Positions 1-7,007 of a DNA stretch of 64,000 bases are shown one piece after another; positions within the stretch are counted from its first letter, which is position 1, and each line of letters begins with the position of its first letter. The position numbers and the translations under genes were made by a program. Source of the DNA: Actinospica robiniae DSM 44927 (lineage in GTDB: Bacteria; Actinomycetota; Actinomycetes; Streptomycetales; Catenulisporaceae). Location: positions 4,771,372 through 4,835,371 of the forward strand of contig NZ_KI632511.1 in the NCBI RefSeq assembly GCF_000504285.1. Reading direction: 5' to 3'. The notes beneath the pieces were generated by a model. The model was not told where the DNA came from, did no database searches, and saw only the letters and a program-made list of their open reading frames with translations.

Positions 1-139
1 ACTCGCCCCGGACGGGTGTGCTCCGGCCCCGGCCGCGGCGTCGGCGGGCGGTTATTTTGTGAGGACCGTCACAGCTGACTTTTCCGCGATCGGGCGCGCC
101 TACCCGACGCGCCCGCCCGCCCGGTCGTACGCTGCGACC

Positions 140-832
140 ATGAACCGGCATCCGCATCCGCCAGGCGCCGGCCGCGCCGCGGCGTCCACCGCCCCGGGCC
201 TCGCGGACGACGCGGTGCCGGAGGTGTTCGCGGCGGCCGTCGGCGGCATCTCGGCCCTGCGGCCGCCGGCCGGGATCGAGTTCGAGCCGCTGCCCGCGCC
301 GCGCCGGCTGGCCGCGCACAGCCACGCGCTCTCCGCCTCGGTGACCGAGCCGGGCCCGGAGGAAGAGCTCGAACTCGGCTCCGGGCGCTTCGTGCTGCTC
401 TACGAGCCGGCCGGACACGAGGAATGGCAGGGCAGCTGGCGCTGCGTCACGCTGCTGCAGGCCGAGATCGAGGCCGAGATCGCGCAGGATCCGCTGCTGC
501 CCGAGGTGACCTGGTCCTGGCTGTCCGAGGCCCTGTCCGAGCTCGGATACGCCGCGCTGGGCGGCACCGTGACCCGCTGCGCCTCGGCCGGTTTCGGCGA
601 GCTCGCGGACCAGGGCATGAGCACCTCGGTCGAGCTGCGCGCGTCCTGGTCGCCGCTCCCGCCGGAGCCGGCCGACGGCCCGCGCCGGCCCGGAAACCGG
701 ATGTGGACCCCGGCCACGGCCTGGCCCGGGCTAGCCGCGCACGTCGAGGCCTGGTCGCGCTGCCTCGCCCAGGCCGTGGGCCTGCCGCCGGAGCTCGCCG
801 GCGTCGCCCGGCTGCCCCGCGTCGGCGGCTGA
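140..832 (+). CDS. DUF3000 domain-containing protein
   Basis: This 230-residue protein matches the actinobacterial DUF3000 family from memory, over a core running from about residue 25 (VPEVFAAAVGGISALRP) to the C-terminus. Its function is unknown. It has no signal peptide or membrane segment, so it should be cytoplasmic. The ATG at 140 was chosen because the upstream GTG at 59 would add a low-complexity extension. No Shine-Dalgarno site precedes the ATG, but a TANNNT-type hexamer (TACGCT, 127-132) lies about 8 bases before it, so the mRNA may be leaderless. In Streptomyces, from memory, this family sits next to the same NarL-type regulator and RNase D found downstream here. Confidence 0.8.
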   Translation: MNRHPHPPGAGRAAASTAPGLADDAVPEVFAAAVGGISALRPPAGIEFEPLPAPRRLAAHSHALSASVTEPGPEEELELGSGRFVLLYEPAGHEEWQGSWRCVTLLQAEIEAEIAQDPLLPEVTWSWLSEALSELGYAALGGTVTRCASAGFGELADQGMSTSVELRASWSPLPPEPADGPRRPGNRMWTPATAWPGLAAHVEAWSRCLAQAVGLPPELAGVARLPRVGG

Positions 833-1327
833 GCAGCCCCACGCGCCGAGCCCCTCGTACCGAGTCGCCGCGCCATCCCGCCGAACCGTCGCGCCACACC
901 GTCCACGACGCGCCATCCCCCTGCGTCCCGTGCCCACGACCGGGGCGGATTCGCCGCACTCCGGCTTCGGCGCGTCGAGCTCGGACATCCAGAGATTGGA
1001 TCAGCGGTCATCTATTGACCCAAACAGGTACACATCCAAATTTGGTTAACCCGACCGATATCCGGGTAAAGAAGTTACCCACACGGCGGAATCCGCAGCC
1101 CGAGCCTGGGGCGGTCGGCTGATCGGCTACTGCGTCCGGGTGAGGACCATACGCAACCGTCTCGCACGGACGGCGCAACCAATCGGCCGTTCGCCGGTCG
1201 GCTCACGCTAAAGGTCGCCACCCACATTGCCGATTCCTTCCCCGGAAGGGCTAGAGCACAGCCGTTCCGTCCGGTTGGCCCTCCACCCCCGCCGACCGGT
1301 CCAACCCTCCACCTCCAGGGAGGTCCG
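833..1327. other. Intergenic region with nested palindromes, likely promoter of the response regulator
   Basis: No gene is seen in this 495-base gap. It is less GC-rich around 1005-1080. That part holds TTGACC (1015-1020) followed 17 bases later by AAATTT, which could be -35 and -10 elements for the downstream regulator. It also holds three small palindromes: CCAAATTTGG (1036-1045), GGTTAACC (1044-1051) and GGGTAA-N5-TTACCC (1064-1080). These look like binding sites for an unidentified regulator. The promoter assignment is inference. Confidence 0.4.
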
Positions 1328-2053
1328 GTGTCCGTCCTCGTCGACCACGCCGCGAGCATGCTGGCCTATCGACCGGCCAAGCTGACCGCGATGGTAGTAG
1401 TGCACGACCCCCGCGTTCGCACCTCCGTCACCCGGCACCTGTGGGCTCTCGGCGTCCGCGACGTCGTGGAGGCCTCGACCATCGCCGAGGCAAGAAGCCG
1501 GATGGCCACGGTGCGCGATATCGCCGTCGTGGACGTGCACCTGCCCGACGGGCCGGGGCTGGCGCTGCTGGCGGAGATGCGCACGGCCGGGTGGAACAGC
1601 GCGGTGGCCATCTCCACCGCCGACGACACCAACGCGGTCCGCGCGGCGCTCGCCTCCGGGGTCCGCGGCTACGTCGTCACCGGCGCGCGCACCCTGCCGC
1701 AGGCGCGGCCCGGCCTGAACGGCATGAACGGCCCGGGCGGCCTCGGCCAGCTCCCGCCGCACCTGCGCGAGCGCCGGCTGGCCGCGATGAGCGGGCAGGC
1801 CGGGACGATGGCGGCGCTGGCCCAGGGCTCGATCCCGAACACCATGAACGCGGGCGTGCGCGAGCTGTCCGCGCGCGAGATCGAGGTGCTGCGGCTGGTC
1901 GCGGACGGCCGGTCGAACAAGGCGATCGGGCAGACCATGGGCCTGAGCGCGCTGACCGTGAAGAGCCACCTGGCCAGGATCGCCCGCAAGCTCGGCACCG
2001 GCGACCGGGCCGGCATGGTCGCGGTGGCCATGCGGGGCGGGATCATCGCCTGA
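1328..2053 (+). CDS. LuxR/NarL-type response regulator, orphan
   Basis: This is a 241-residue DNA-binding response regulator. The N-terminal receiver-like domain (about residues 20-125) keeps the phospho-acceptor position in VVDVHLPDG (Asp69). A Gly/Pro-rich linker leads to a LuxR-type helix-turn-helix at about 178-236, with LSAREIEVLRLVADGRSNKA and LTVKSHLARIARKLG. The GTG start has a good AGGGAGG site (1317-1323), and the predicted N-terminus (MSVLV) agrees with the Streptomyces homolog I recall. No histidine kinase is adjacent, so it is an orphan; whether it is phosphorylated is unknown. The first receiver acid is replaced by His-Asp (HDPRV) instead of an acidic pair, so atypical control is possible. 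Confidence 0.85.
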   Translation: MSVLVDHAASMLAYRPAKLTAMVVVHDPRVRTSVTRHLWALGVRDVVEASTIAEARSRMATVRDIAVVDVHLPDGPGLALLAEMRTAGWNSAVAISTADDTNAVRAALASGVRGYVVTGARTLPQARPGLNGMNGPGGLGQLPPHLRERRLAAMSGQAGTMAALAQGSIPNTMNAGVRELSAREIEVLRLVADGRSNKAIGQTMGLSALTVKSHLARIARKLGTGDRAGMVAVAMRGGIIA

Positions 2054-2149
2054 CCGGCCGGGCGGCGCCCCGGCGGCCGGGGACGATCGGAGGCCTGCGG
2101 GCGAAGGGGCCGGACGCGCAACACTCAGGCGGCGCGAGCCGCCGTACGC

Positions 2150-2191
2150 GATCGCCTCGCGCTGCTCCGCTCGGAGCGGCGCGAGGCGATC
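2150..2191. terminator. Bidirectional terminator between convergent genes
   Basis: A near-perfect 42-base palindrome: a 13-bp outer stem (2150-2162 with 2179-2191) and a 6-bp inner stem (GCTCCG/CGGAGC) separated by one mismatch. It lies between the plus-strand response regulator and the minus-strand oxidase, so it probably stops transcription from both sides. The rest of the gap (2054-2417) shows no gene. Confidence 0.75.
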
Positions 2192-2417
2192 GTCTTGCTG
2201 TCGGGCCTGTCTGCTTATTACCGCGCACGGGTGAACTTCGGCGGTCAAAGCCCGGCCAGGGCATGACCCCGCGCGGCCCGCGGACGTTGGCCGAGTGCGC
2301 CGCACCGTTCGGCCGGATCCCGACCGACCCGCACGGCTGCGCTGTCAGGCCGGGCGGGTCCCACGAGGCCGGCGGCTCCTGCGCCTGTGAGCCGCCGGCC
2401 TCGGTCCGCCCGCCGAC

Positions 2418-3608
2418 TCAGTCGACCGCGTCGGTGAGCAGGTCGGCCACGTGCCGGGCGATCTCGAGCGAGCCGGTCGCCGCGGGCGAGGGCGCGTTGA
2501 GCACGTGCACCTGGCGCGGCGCCCACTCGATCACGAAGTCGTCGACCAGCGCGCCGTCCCGGGTCAGCGCCTGCGCGCGCACCCCGGCGCCGGCCGGCAC
2601 CAGGTCCGCCGCGGTGATCGCGGGCACCAGCCGGGCCAGGCTGCGGGCGAACCGCTCGCGCGAGAACGAGCGCAGCACCTCGTCCAGCCCGGCCCGCCAG
2701 TACTTCCCGCCGAGCCGCCAGGTGCCGGGGTAGGCGAGCGTCTGCAGGAGGTCCGCCGCGGAGAAGTCGCGGCGGCGGTAACCCTCCCGGCGCAACGCCA
2801 GCACCGCGTTGGGGCCGGCGTGCACGCTGCCGTCGATCATCCGGGTCAGGTGCACGCCCAGGAACGGGAAGCGCGGGTCGGGCACCGGGTAGATCAGGCC
2901 TCGGACGAGATCGCGCCGATGCGGCGCCAGTTCGTAGTACTCGCCCCGGAACGGCACGATCCGCGCGCTCGGGCGCAGCCCGGCCATCCGGGCCACCCGG
3001 TCGCTGTAGAGCCCGGCGCAGTTGACCAGCGCGTCGGCGTGCACGTGGCCTGTCTCGGTCTGCACCGTCACCCCGGCGTCGGTCGCCCGGATGCCGGTGA
3101 CGCGGCTGGAGGTGCGCAGGTCAGCGCCGTGCTCGGCGAGCTCGGCGGCGAAGGCCCGGCAGACCGCGCCGAAGTCCACGATGCCGGTGCTCTCCACCCG
3201 CAGCGCGGCGACGCAGGCCACTTCGGGCTCGTACTCGCGGGCCCGGGCCGGGTCGATCAGCTCGGCCGGCACCCCGTTCGCCTCGGCGTTCTCGGCGAGC
3301 TTGCGCAGCCGCGGCAGCTCGGACTCGTCCGTGGCCACCACCAGCTTTCCGCACACCTGCGCCGGTACCCCGGCCGCCTGCGCGTACGCGGCCATGGAGG
3401 CGTTGCCGGCCACCGCCATCCGCGCCTTGAGGCTGCCGGGGCGGTAGTAGAGCCCGGCGTGGATGACGCCGCTGTTGTGGCCGGTCTGGTGCGCGGCCCA
3501 GTGCGCCTCCTTCTCCAGCACGGTGACGTGCCAGCCTCGGGCCAGCGAGAGTTCCCGGGCGGTGGCGAGTCCGACGACTCCCCCGCCCACGACGACGGCG
3601 TGTCTCAC
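2418..3608 (-). CDS. lhgO: L-2-hydroxyglutarate oxidase (FAD-dependent)
   Basis: The 396-residue protein belongs to the DAO-type flavoprotein family and matches LhgO, which oxidises L-2-hydroxyglutarate to 2-oxoglutarate and passes electrons to the respiratory chain. The N-terminal dinucleotide fold VVVGGGVVGLATARELS binds FAD; it is followed by GHNSGVIHAGLYY and, later, LVNCAGLYSDRVARMAG and FPFLGVHLTRMIDGSVHAGPN, all typical of the family. Length equals that of the Escherichia coli enzyme family (about 400). The GTG start follows a GGTGGGG stretch. It is transcribed divergently from the RNase D gene, with the shared promoter region at 3609-3777. Confidence 0.92.
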   Translation of the reverse strand: MRHAVVVGGGVVGLATARELSLARGWHVTVLEKEAHWAAHQTGHNSGVIHAGLYYRPGSLKARMAVAGNASMAAYAQAAGVPAQVCGKLVVATDESELPRLRKLAENAEANGVPAELIDPARAREYEPEVACVAALRVESTGIVDFGAVCRAFAAELAEHGADLRTSSRVTGIRATDAGVTVQTETGHVHADALVNCAGLYSDRVARMAGLRPSARIVPFRGEYYELAPHRRDLVRGLIYPVPDPRFPFLGVHLTRMIDGSVHAGPNAVLALRREGYRRRDFSAADLLQTLAYPGTWRLGGKYWRAGLDEVLRSFSRERFARSLARLVPAITAADLVPAGAGVRAQALTRDGALVDDFVIEWAPRQVHVLNAPSPAATGSLEIARHVADLLTDAVD

Positions 3609-3777
3609 CCCACCTTCATACCAGGGGCGGGCCGTACTCCGGCGTGGTGAGCGCGACTTCTCGTGAGATCAGATGAATGGACCGTGAACAGGGCCGATAC
3701 GGTGCCGGCGAGGCGGCCCGATCCGGCCGTGTCCGGGATCGGGACCGGGGAAACGAACCGCGCGTTACGGTAAGGGG

Positions 3778-5079
3778 GTGACCGATACCGCCGCCGCCCA
3801 CGAGCCGCCCGCCGGCCCGTCCTCGCCTCCGGTCGAGCCGCAGGCCGTGACCGAGCCCGCCGAGACCGCCGCGGCCGCGCCGCTGCTGACCCCGCGCGAG
3901 GGCGTACCCGAGGTGATCTCGGATCCGGCGGGTCTGGCCGACGCGGTGGCGCGGTTCGCGGCGGGCACCGGACCGGTCGCGGTGGACGCCGAGCGGGCCT
4001 CCGGCTTCCGCTACGGCCAGCGGGCCTACCTGGTGCAGCTGCGGCGGCAGGGCGCGGGCACGGCGCTGATCGACCCGATCGCGGTGCCCGACCTGGGCGC
4101 CCTGGCGGCGGCGCTGGGCGAGACCGAATGGGTGCTGCACGCGGCGAGCCAGGACCTGCCGTGCCTGCGCGAGCTGAACTTCACCCCGTCCTCGCTGTTC
4201 GACACCGAGCTCGGCGGCCGCCTCGCCGGTTACCCGCGCGTCGGCCTCGGCCCGATGATCGAGGACCTGCTCGGCTACCACCTGGAGAAGGGCCACTCGG
4301 CCGACGACTGGTCCACCCGCCCGCTGCCGGCGCCGTGGCTGACCTACGCGGCCCTGGACGTGGAGCTGCTGGTCGACCTGCGGGACGCGGTGCACGCGGA
4401 GCTGACCGCGCAGGGCAAGTCCGAGTGGGCGCAGCAGGAGTTCGAGGCGGTGCGCACCGCGCCCCCGGCCGAGCCGCGCGCCGAGCCGTGGCGCCGCACC
4501 TCCGGCGTGCACCGGGTGCGCAAGGCACGCAACCTCGCCGTGGTCCGGGCGATCTGGGAGCGGCGGGACGAGCTCGCCCGGCGCCGGGACATGGCGCCCG
4601 GCCGGGTGCTGCCCGACGCCGCCATCATCGAGGCCGCCACGAAGCTGCCGAAGACGGTGCACCTGCTCAGAGCCCTGCCGGGCTACAGCGGCCGGACCCG
4701 CTCGGCCGACGCCGTCGGCTACTTCGCCGCGCTCGAGGCCGCCCTGGCCCTGCCCGACCGCGATCTGCCGCACCACCCGCCGCGCTCCGACGCGCCCCCG
4801 CCGGCGAAGTCCTGGGAGCGCAGCGACCCGGAAGCGGCCGCCCGCCTCGCCGTCGCCCGCCCCGCCGTCAGCGCGATCGCCGACGAGCACCACGTCCCGA
4901 CCGAGAACCTGCTGCTGCCGGACCTCGTCCGCCGCCTGTGCTGGGCCCCGCCCGCCGACCTGGACGACGAGGTGATCGTCGAGTACCTGCGCAAGGGCGG
5001 CGCCCGCCCCTGGCAGGTCGAGCTGACCGCCCACGTCCTCGGCGCCGCGCTGCGCCGGGCCGCGGCGCACGTGGTGTGA
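3778..5079 (+). CDS. rnd: Ribonuclease D (3'-5' exoribonuclease with HRDC domain)
   Basis: This 433-residue protein is a DEDDy exonuclease that trims 3' ends of structured RNA such as tRNA precursors. A Pro/Ala-rich N-terminus of about 45 residues precedes the catalytic domain. Visible catalytic residues are Asp70 and Glu72 in VDAERASGFRYGQRAYL, the second Asp region HAASQDLPCL, and Tyr190/Asp194 in YAALDVELL. An HRDC domain follows at about 235-310. The GTG at 3778 is preceded by a G-rich stretch. Gene order next to fatty-acid oxidation genes matches what I recall from Streptomyces, except for the toxin-antitoxin pair that now separates them. Confidence 0.9.
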   Translation: MTDTAAAHEPPAGPSSPPVEPQAVTEPAETAAAAPLLTPREGVPEVISDPAGLADAVARFAAGTGPVAVDAERASGFRYGQRAYLVQLRRQGAGTALIDPIAVPDLGALAAALGETEWVLHAASQDLPCLRELNFTPSSLFDTELGGRLAGYPRVGLGPMIEDLLGYHLEKGHSADDWSTRPLPAPWLTYAALDVELLVDLRDAVHAELTAQGKSEWAQQEFEAVRTAPPAEPRAEPWRRTSGVHRVRKARNLAVVRAIWERRDELARRRDMAPGRVLPDAAIIEAATKLPKTVHLLRALPGYSGRTRSADAVGYFAALEAALALPDRDLPHHPPRSDAPPPAKSWERSDPEAAARLAVARPAVSAIADEHHVPTENLLLPDLVRRLCWAPPADLDDEVIVEYLRKGGARPWQVELTAHVLGAALRRAAAHVV

Positions 5080-5119
5080 GCGGGCGGGGCCCTATCACTC
5101 GTCCGAGTCAGTGCGAGGA

Positions 5120-5137
5120 AGTGCGCACTTGTGTACA
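5120..5137. promoter_or_regulatory. Candidate autoregulatory operator of the toxin-antitoxin pair
   Basis: Two palindromes lie just upstream of the antitoxin start: AGTGCGCACT (5120-5129) and TGTACA (5132-5137). TGTACA is the known core of YefM-YoeB operators, so binding by the antitoxin is plausible. The ATG follows only 9 bases after the second palindrome. Confidence 0.5.
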
Positions 5138-5146
5138 GTTTCTTGC

Positions 5147-5431
5147 ATGTCGACCTACGCCATCACCGAAGCGCGCAACCAGCTCGGCGCCCTCGCACGT
5201 GAGGCCTCGACGAGCCGTGAACCGATCTATCTGACGGATCACGGACATCAGATCGCGGCCATCGTCCACCCCGACGCCATTCACGATCTCGAGGAGCAGC
5301 TCGCTCACGAGCGGTACCTGCGGCAGCGGGCAGAGGGCTCACTCGCGCCCGGCATCCCGAACGACGAGGCGCGGCGCATGGTGCTCGATCGTCTGGCAGC
5401 ACGTCGTGGGAGCGACGAGAACAGCGGATGA
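5147..5431 (+). CDS. Phd/YefM-family antitoxin
   Basis: A 94-residue protein whose N-terminus (STYAITEARNQLGALARE, then EPIYLTDHGHQIAAIV) is the Phd/YefM DNA-binding and dimerisation fold. The C-terminal half is charged and helical, as expected for the part that wraps the toxin. The ATG at 5147 was chosen over an upstream in-frame GTG at 5111 because the family fold starts here and the operator-like palindromes end just before it. The stop overlaps the toxin start by 4 bases (ATGA), so the two are translationally coupled. Confidence 0.85.
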   Translation: MSTYAITEARNQLGALAREASTSREPIYLTDHGHQIAAIVHPDAIHDLEEQLAHERYLRQRAEGSLAPGIPNDEARRMVLDRLAARRGSDENSG

Positions 5432-5679
5432 GCGAACGGCACACCGTCGAATGGGAGCCCGCAGCCCAGATGCGGGCCATGCTGCTCGCCGACGACGATC
5501 CGGACGGCGTGCTCGCGGTCTTCGACTGCACCGACCTGCTCGCCGACGATCCCCGGCCACGAGGCCCGTTCCCCTACGGACCCGATGCGGTTCGTCTCCA
5601 GATCGGCCTCTACCGGGTGCTGGTCGAAATCGACGACGCCAAGCGCATCGCCCGGATCACACACATCGGACGAACCTAG
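5428..5679 (+). CDS. RelE/ParE-family toxin
   Basis: An 83-residue protein overlapping the antitoxin by 4 bases. The C-terminal half (RLQIGLYRVLVEIDDAKRIA then RITHIGR) matches the beta-strand core of RelE/ParE toxins. These toxins are ribosome-dependent mRNA endonucleases or gyrase poisons, and which applies cannot be told here. The segment between helix and core (LLADDPRPRGPFPYGPDAV) is acidic and proline-rich. The pair is probably self-regulated through the upstream palindromes. Confidence 0.78.
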   Translation: MSERHTVEWEPAAQMRAMLLADDDPDGVLAVFDCTDLLADDPRPRGPFPYGPDAVRLQIGLYRVLVEIDDAKRIARITHIGRT

Positions 5680-5727
5680 GGCGGAGCTGAGCCGAGCGAG
5701 AGCGGACTCCGTGGTACCGAAATAGGT

Positions 5728-5739
5728 TACTCGCGAGTA
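5728..5739. promoter_or_regulatory. Palindromic operator candidate in front of fadA
   Basis: TACTCGCGAGTA is a perfect 12-bp palindrome 48 bases before the fadA start. Its shape is typical of TetR-family operators, which commonly control beta-oxidation genes in actinobacteria. The regulator is not in this window. Confidence 0.5.
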
Positions 5740-5786
5740 GCATGACCGCAGAGCACCTGTCATCGCTTCACGCTAGGAGTGCCACC

Positions 5787-7007
5787 GTGCCTCGTACCGC
5801 GCGCGACGTCGTCTTCGTGGACGGCGTCCGTACCCCGTTCGGCAAGGCGGGCCCGAAGGGCATGTACGCCGAGACCCGGGCCGACGACCTGATCATCAAG
5901 TGCATCCGGGAGCTCGTGCGCCGCTACCCGGGGCTGCCGCCGGAGCGGATCGGCGAGGTGGCCATCGCGGCGACCACCCAGATCGGCGACCAGGGGCTGA
6001 CCCTCGGGCGTACGGCGGCGCTGCTGGCCGGGCTGCCGAAGTCGGTGCCCGGCTACTCCATCGACCGGATGTGCGCGGGCGCGATGACCGCCGTGACCAG
6101 CGTGGCCGGGTCGATCGCGCTCGGCGCGGTGGACGTGGCGGTGGCCGGCGGCGTCGAGCACATGGGGCGCCACCCGATGGGCGAGGGCGTGGATCCGAAC
6201 CCGCGGATCATCAGCGAGCGGCTGGTCGACGAGTCCGCCCTGTCCATGGGCATGACCGCGGAGAACCTGCACGACCGCTTCCCGGGGCTGACCAAGGAGC
6301 GCGCCGACGCCTACGCCGCCGCCTCCCAGGAGAAGTACGCCAAGGCGCTGGCCGACGGCAAGATCCAGCCGGACCTGGTCGCCGTCGCCACGCGCGGCGG
6401 GCTCGAGTCGCAGGCGGGCCCCGGCTGGGGCCTGGCCACCGCGGACGAGCCGCCGCGCCCCGGCACCACCGTCGAGGCGCTGGCCGCCCTCAAGACCCCG
6501 TTCCGGGTGCGCGGGCGGGTGACCGCGGGCAACTCGGCGGGCCTGAACGACGGGGCCACCGCCTCGATCATCGCGGCCGAGGACGTCGCCCGCGAGCTCG
6601 GCCTGCCGGTCGGCATGCGGCTGGTCTCCTTCGCCTTCGCCGGCGTCGAGCCCGAGGTGATGGGCTTCGGCCCGGTCCCGGCCACCGAGAAGGCGCTGGC
6701 CCTGGCCGGTCTGGGCATCGATCAGATCGGGCTGTTCGAGCTGAACGAGGCCTTCGCGGTCCAGGTGCTCGCGCTGCTCGAGCACTACGGCATCGCCGAC
6801 GACGACCCCCGGGTCAACCCGTGGGGCGGGGCCATCGCGACCGGCCACCCGCTCGCGTCCTCGGGCGTGCGCCTGATGACGCAGCTCTCGCGCCACTTCG
6901 CCGAGCACCCCGAAGTCCGCTACGGCCTGACCTCCATGTGCATCGGCCTGGGCATGGGCGGCACCGTGATCTGGGAGAACCCGCAGCACGAGGAGTACGG
7001 CAAGTGA
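5787..7007 (+). CDS. fadA: Acetyl-CoA C-acyltransferase (thiolase), beta-oxidation
   Basis: This 406-residue thiolase carries out the last, thiolytic step of fatty-acid beta-oxidation. The nucleophile Cys96 lies in SIDRMCAGAMTA, and His354 (GHPLASSG) and Cys385 (TSMCIGLGMGG) complete the active site; NEAF is also present. The GTG at 5787 was chosen over the ATG at 5742 because it follows TAGGAGT at the right distance, gives the family N-terminus (MPRTARDVVFVDGVRTPFGK), and leaves the operator palindrome outside the coding region. Its stop overlaps the fadB GTG by 4 bases, so the two subunits of the trifunctional enzyme are co-translated. Confidence 0.93.
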   Translation: MPRTARDVVFVDGVRTPFGKAGPKGMYAETRADDLIIKCIRELVRRYPGLPPERIGEVAIAATTQIGDQGLTLGRTAALLAGLPKSVPGYSIDRMCAGAMTAVTSVAGSIALGAVDVAVAGGVEHMGRHPMGEGVDPNPRIISERLVDESALSMGMTAENLHDRFPGLTKERADAYAAASQEKYAKALADGKIQPDLVAVATRGGLESQAGPGWGLATADEPPRPGTTVEALAALKTPFRVRGRVTAGNSAGLNDGATASIIAAEDVARELGLPVGMRLVSFAFAGVEPEVMGFGPVPATEKALALAGLGIDQIGLFELNEAFAVQVLALLEHYGIADDDPRVNPWGGAIATGHPLASSGVRLMTQLSRHFAEHPEVRYGLTSMCIGLGMGGTVIWENPQHEEYGK

